From Owenia fusiformis (taxonomy: Eukaryota; Annelida; Polychaeta; Sabellida; Oweniidae), in contig CAIIXF020000010.1 in the NCBI GenBank assembly GCA_903813345.2, positions 22,829,181-22,893,180 on the forward strand: a stretch of DNA of 64,000 nucleotides. The letters run 5' to 3'. Positions 39,101 to 45,100 of this stretch are shown here, one piece after another. Every line of letters begins with the position of its first letter. The first letter of the stretch is position 1. Made by a program: the position numbers and the translations under genes. The notes beneath the pieces were generated by a model, which did not search any database, was not told where the DNA came from, and saw only the letters and a program-made list of their open reading frames with translations.

Positions 39101-42100
39101 GATACAAGCCCTGATCTAAGTGATAATAGTGAGCCAATCTGCCCAAATGAGCAAGTGGACCAATCCCAAAAAGCAACCATTGAGCAAACTGTTTCCTGTG
39201 AAACTCCCAAGTTCCAGCCTCTTGCATCTAGTAAAAATTCATCCCCAGAATCAGTAGCTGTGAAACATAATATAGAAACTGACAGTAGTGCTAAAGTGGA
39301 TAATGCCAGTGATAAGGAATTACTAAAAAGTGCTGTATATCAAGTAAGGCCCATGCTGCCGGGTGTGTCCACAGAGCTAATCCAACCAGAAATAAGGGAC
39401 GATATAGAGACTGGGGTTGATTTGAGTACATCTGATGAATTTGTTGACACTGTTGAACCAGAGAATTTCACTTCCGATGGAGCAGATAGTGAAGCTCCCA
39501 AGCCTGCCATTAATCCAATTGCCAGAACAGAGGGAGATATGGAAACTTTCAAACCTTTGGTAGACTCAAAGACAGATTCTGAAGGGAGTAAAGATAAATG
39601 TGCTCCCAATTCAGAGCTTGATCCAAACACAGATACAAATAAGTGGGACTTGGAATCTCGAAAAAATGAGCTAAAACCCATTATAAATGACAAAGAGGAT
39701 CTAGAAACTCAACTAGAGCTAGAAGCCAAGTCTAATGTTATAGAGGATTTAGAAACTCCTAGACCTGAAATTGTCTCAATATTGAGTGTTGAAGGAAATA
39801 AAGACACTGGTAAACATATGACCAATGGCCTTGTGAATGCAGAATTGGATATAGAAGCCTCAAGGGCCACTGTACAAGAAAAGATAGAAACCTTAAAGAC
39901 CACTGTAGATAGAAATATAGAAACCTCAAAGACCTCAAATTCTGAAGGAAAAATAGATGCCTATAATACTAATGCACAAGGAAATGCTGAAACCTTAAAA
40001 CTCACTTTAAATGAGAATATAGAAATCGCTAATACTAATAAAATAAGGAATAAAGAATCCTCAGAGTCAAATAAAGGATCAGTTGGGATTGTCCCTCTTA
40101 TGGATATTCAGTTGGAAAAAGCACCACTCAGAGAGACAACACCAGTGAAGGAGATAATACAAGGTGAACATATACAATTGTTATATAGCAAGACTTTGAG
40201 AATATTCGATAGGGGATGGGTTCAGCTAGAAGTTAATACTTGTTCATGTTCATAGAAATAGTTGAGAAGTTGTTCTCATTTTACAAGAATTATGTTGTGA
40301 GTTTGATCATTTTGTGATCATTTTATTACTTGAGTTTTGTTACATTTTCTGTTTTAGAAGCCATCAGTTCAACAGAAAGCAAGTCAAAGATAGTGCCTTT
40401 AGGTAGGTAATCTAGATTGTTAGATGTAAGTTCCCTGTCTAGATCTAATTTAGGCATCTATTGGTCAAAATGTCTCAGATTCATGTATCGATGAAGCCGT
40501 TAATGTCCAAATTGTTCTTTCTTACATACAGCTCTAAGTGCATTCATTTGAATGATCAGAACTAAAAACTCATCAAAATGAAGGCATATTTTTTGTTGAT
40601 TGATATATTTTTCTTGTCTATACAGGTCAGTCTAGTCCAGGTAGTACAGCATATTCTAAAGTATTCAAAAACAGAGTCAAGGCAGTTGGAACCAGCTTTC
40701 AGGCTAGTGTGACATCACAATTGGAGAAAAATGCCACCTTTTGGGCAACGTATTGCCATGATGACAAAGCTGAAGAATTATTTGAGATATTCAAACATGA
40801 TCTGATGTAAGAAATAATTTAGAAACAGTTTTGCGTATTACTTAGGTTTTACTTGTTTAACTTAAAAGTCTGGACCATTATCGTAATGCTAGATTTGCAA
40901 TCATTATGTTCCATTTTTCAATTGCATGTTTGAGAGCTTATATATGACCTATATTGTAGTGCAGAGTGTTATGTCCATTTGATGAGATATCTAATCTTAA
41001 ATCCAAGTGCCCAGATCTTTATTTCATAGTGTAAGCCAATCAGATCAAATATTGAGTTCTTTCTCCTACTCATATTTATGAAAATACAGAATATTCCAAT
41101 TCTTTCAAACATTTCTTTGCCCACCTTGATTTATTTTTACCCCTGTGTAGAATTGCATATGTACCTTTACATAACATTAGTGCCTATTTATTGGTAGACA
41201 TTACTTTGCATGCATATCGTTGCATGGACTTTCTAATTTAATAGACTAGGAATGTACATATATATTGATTTATCTGCATTTTAGAAAGTCTGCCCAGATG
41301 ATGTCTCCTCCAAAACCTGTGGCCCCAGGTCAACTGCATCTTGGACTCGACTCCCAGAAGCAATGGGCCAGAGTGAAAGTGACATCTATACCCAATGAGG
41401 ACTGGGTAAGAGCTAATTACCCTTCACAAAATATTCAATACATTTTCATGAGTTATTTAAAACTTATTTAGATCATAAAGTTAAGTTAAATTAATTTCAC
41501 ATGCATGCTTGTTTTTAGAAATAAAAATGTATATTTTTGAAAGGATTGGTAAAACAGAGAACAGAAACTCAAAGTATATATCATTAATGGGTTTATCTTT
41601 CAGATTAATGTTGACTTTATAGACCTTGGGAAGAGTAGCTCCATTCATGCCTCCACCCTGCGTAGACTACCCAACAAGTTCCTATCTATTCCATGGCAGG
41701 TAAGCTGCACTAATTTCCCAAATAACTTGTTGGAGTCTAAAATAGAAAATGATATTTGACAATATCTGTGTTTGCTTTAGCTTGCTATGCTATTCATATA
41801 ATTGATCTCTGTAATAATAATGTTACAAGTGTTACGATTCTGGGTAATATCTATTGCCATAGCAACAATTCATAGTACTGAAAACACTCTTACACTTCTT
41901 ACATATTGATTGAGACTTGAGAAGTCAGGGGAAGATTGACTTGAAATCATACAGTGATCACTGAAAGACATGTAAAAGATATTTGCAGAAATGAGGCAAC
42001 AACAATAGTTAACAATGCCAATGGACTATACTAGATCAATCCACAAACTAATACTTTGTGCCATCATGTGGTAACAATTTGTCATGCCATTGCCCTTTAT

Positions 42101-45100
42101 CGTATTGTGCTATGGTCTTGGATAATTGTGCTCATAGTAGTGGGTTTATCTAACTGTGCCATGATTGTAGCTAATTGTGCTGATTGTGATTGTAGTCTGT
42201 CAAGTGCCAGCTGAAAATACCAGAGAGTGTACTCCCAGAAATCTCAGTTGGGTCAGCCAGGATCTTCCAACAGCTTACAGCAGGGAAACAGTTGCAGTTT
42301 GTCGTGGTATGTACTATATACACCAAGTATCATGTTGTGGTGTGTACTATATACACGAAGTATCATGTTGTGGTGTGTACTATATACACGAAGTATCATG
42401 TCGTGTTTTATACACCAAGTATCATGTCGTGGTATGTACTATATACACCAAGTATCATGTTGTGGTATGTACTATATACACCAAGTATCATGTTGTGGCG
42501 TGTACTATATACACGAAGTATCATGTTGTGGTGTGTACTATATACACGAAGTATCATGTCGTGTTTTATACACCAAGTATCATGTCGTGGTATGTACTAT
42601 ATACACCAAGTATCATGTTGTGGTGTGTACTATATACACCAAATACTATGTTGTGTGGTATGTACTGTATACACCAAGTATCATGTTGTGGTATGCACTA
42701 TATACACCAAGTATCATGTCATGGTATGTACTATATACACCAAGTATCATGTTGTGGTATGTACTATATACACCATACACCAAGTATCATGTTGTGGTAT
42801 GCACTATATACACCAAGTATCATGTCATGGTATGTACTATATACACCAAGTATCATGTTGTGGTATGTACTATATACACCAAATACTATGTTGTGTGGTA
42901 TGTACTATATACACCAAGTACTATGTTGTGTGGTATATACGATATTCGTACAATAACATGTTGTGGTATGTACAATTTTGTACAATGTTCAGTATACACC
43001 AAGTACCATGTTATTGTAAGTACAGTGATAGTATGTTTTGATATGTACAATAGATGCCTACTGTGAAGTTTGTACATTAAAACATGCAGTATTGTGTTCT
43101 TCATTAAAAAACTGGATTCAAGTTGTACTTTTACAAATGTTGTGGTTGTGTAACACTTAGATACTGTGGTGAGAAAAACCTAGCTTCCAGTTAATAATTT
43201 AATGAAAACTGTAAAATCAAGAACTTGATCTTGAATGCTAATGATTAAGTCATCTCACATGTAACAAAGAGACTATGGAGATGGTATGATCAATATTAGC
43301 AGACTGGGCTTTTTATTAAAAACTGTAAAGAATGTTTTGATTTTAGGAGGCTTGTAAGAAGGAGAATCCTGTAGTTGTCACTGTCTTAGATACTCTACAA
43401 AATCAGCCAATCAACATCAACAGCCTCACATTCAAAGATGGTTAGTCAACTATTATTATTATCTCTTAAAAATGTTAAGTAGGGGTCCTATTAAAATGTC
43501 AGTGTATTTTCTTAAGTTGGGACTACAATCAGGTCCCACTATGCATTTGATATGGGGGCATTGATATGGCATTAATGTGACATCATTGTCAGTTCAATGG
43601 TATCAATAAACACTTAAAATGGACTTTTTATCCTTTCCAAATAGAATAACAATAGCAATAATGACATTTTGTATTTGACCAGCCCATTTATTATATCTGT
43701 AAATATCTAAATATGTTTCATGAACCTGTTATGATAAATATATGAACTTTCTAATTATAACATACACAATGCACATGCATTTTGAGAAAAAATGATATAC
43801 TGTAGAAAGCTTATGAATGACTTTAACAGTGTGTAGTTTATTAACCAATAGTTCTAGTTAGATTAATCATAGATTTGTGTGCCTCTTTGGCTTCATTTGC
43901 ATTTTATGCTTTATTTCATGATTCTCATATTTTCTGTGATAAAACTTCCACTGTTTTTCTTTCGGAATTCTCACTATTGGATTTGTGCCTTTTTGTAAGT
44001 GCACTACTATTTTTGGCCTTTTCTAACTGGTACTTAATGTGAATGAGGAAGCTGGTAATGGAAAGTATGTCAATCATGATGCTTATGCATGATGGCTTGC
44101 CTGACTGAGTGCCTCTAACTTGCAGCACCAGAGAGGCATGCATACAACAGAAACAATTGCTCCCCTGGAATAGATATGCACCAGGATATGCCCCAATCAA
44201 TCAGAGGGGGACCACACCATCCACAGCTCAATCTGAATTTTCAAAGGTCACCACATACATTTTATGCCAACAGACCAGCTAAGAGCCCTTCACCGCCAGT
44301 ATTCCCTGGGATGGTGTTACCAGATTTTAGCAAGCCACCTCCAAAGGTTCCCCTGAGACACCCTGGTCCTCTCCCTAGCCCACCCTTAGGAATTATGCCC
44401 CCTGTCTCCCCAGGATTCCTACCCCCAGAGGCTCAAGCAGGAGTTCACTGCTCTATGTATATACCACAGAGTGACCCTTTGTGTGGACGGCAAGTGTATC
44501 ATCGTGATAGACACATTCTTGAAGCCATAGAACCTTGCCATGATGGTGGGAAAAACGCTGCCATCCAGGCAGTTATAAACCAAGCAAGGAAAGACATGGG
44601 AGTAGGCTCGCATGTAACTCAAGCAATGTTTGATGAGAAATTTGCGAAGCAAGCAATTTTTGATCAAACCAAAAAAATTCAACAGGGCCCTGCTTATCAA
44701 CCAGGTTTTGATCCAGGAATAAATAGATTCCAACATGCTGCTCCTAATCAGTCAACTCTTATTCCCAGGACCAACAGTTATAGACAAGTGTTTGCTAATC
44801 AAGCAACATGTAATCAAAGGGCAAACAATTTCAAACAGAGCTCATCTCATCAATTAACATTTGATCAAAGAACCAACAGTTACAAAGAAGGCTCTATGAA
44901 TCAAGTTACATACGATCCAAATACTCATCAAGTAACATCAGAATCAAGGTCCAACAATACCTGTGAAGGTTCTGCTAATCAAGCAACATTTGATCTCAGG
45001 ACTAACAATTCCCAACAATGCTCTACTAGTCAAGCAACATTTGATATTAGAACCAATAATTCACAAGAATGCTCTCCTAATCAAGGAATATCGGATCCTA

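Noticed and set aside
40164-40257. Extension of Tudor exon 13 to the stop at about 40255
   Set aside because: The donor CAAG|gtgaac at 40163 matches the phase of the next exon, and Tudor 2 clearly follows in phase; reading on would end the protein before it. A short isoform remains possible.
42205-42306. Start of Tudor exon 18 at the AG of gtcaag (42205)
   Set aside because: The acceptor at 42195 (gattgtag) keeps the same frame and gives the usual PWQSVKCQL Tudor transition; the downstream AG lacks its own pyrimidine tract.
42177-43066. Three overlapping long forward frames (249-279 codons) of YTKYHVV / YTPSIML type as a repeat protein gene
   Set aside because: All three frames are open because the 33-bp unit is a multiple of three and lacks stops. 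The first part is Tudor exon 18 in one frame; the rest is minisatellite.
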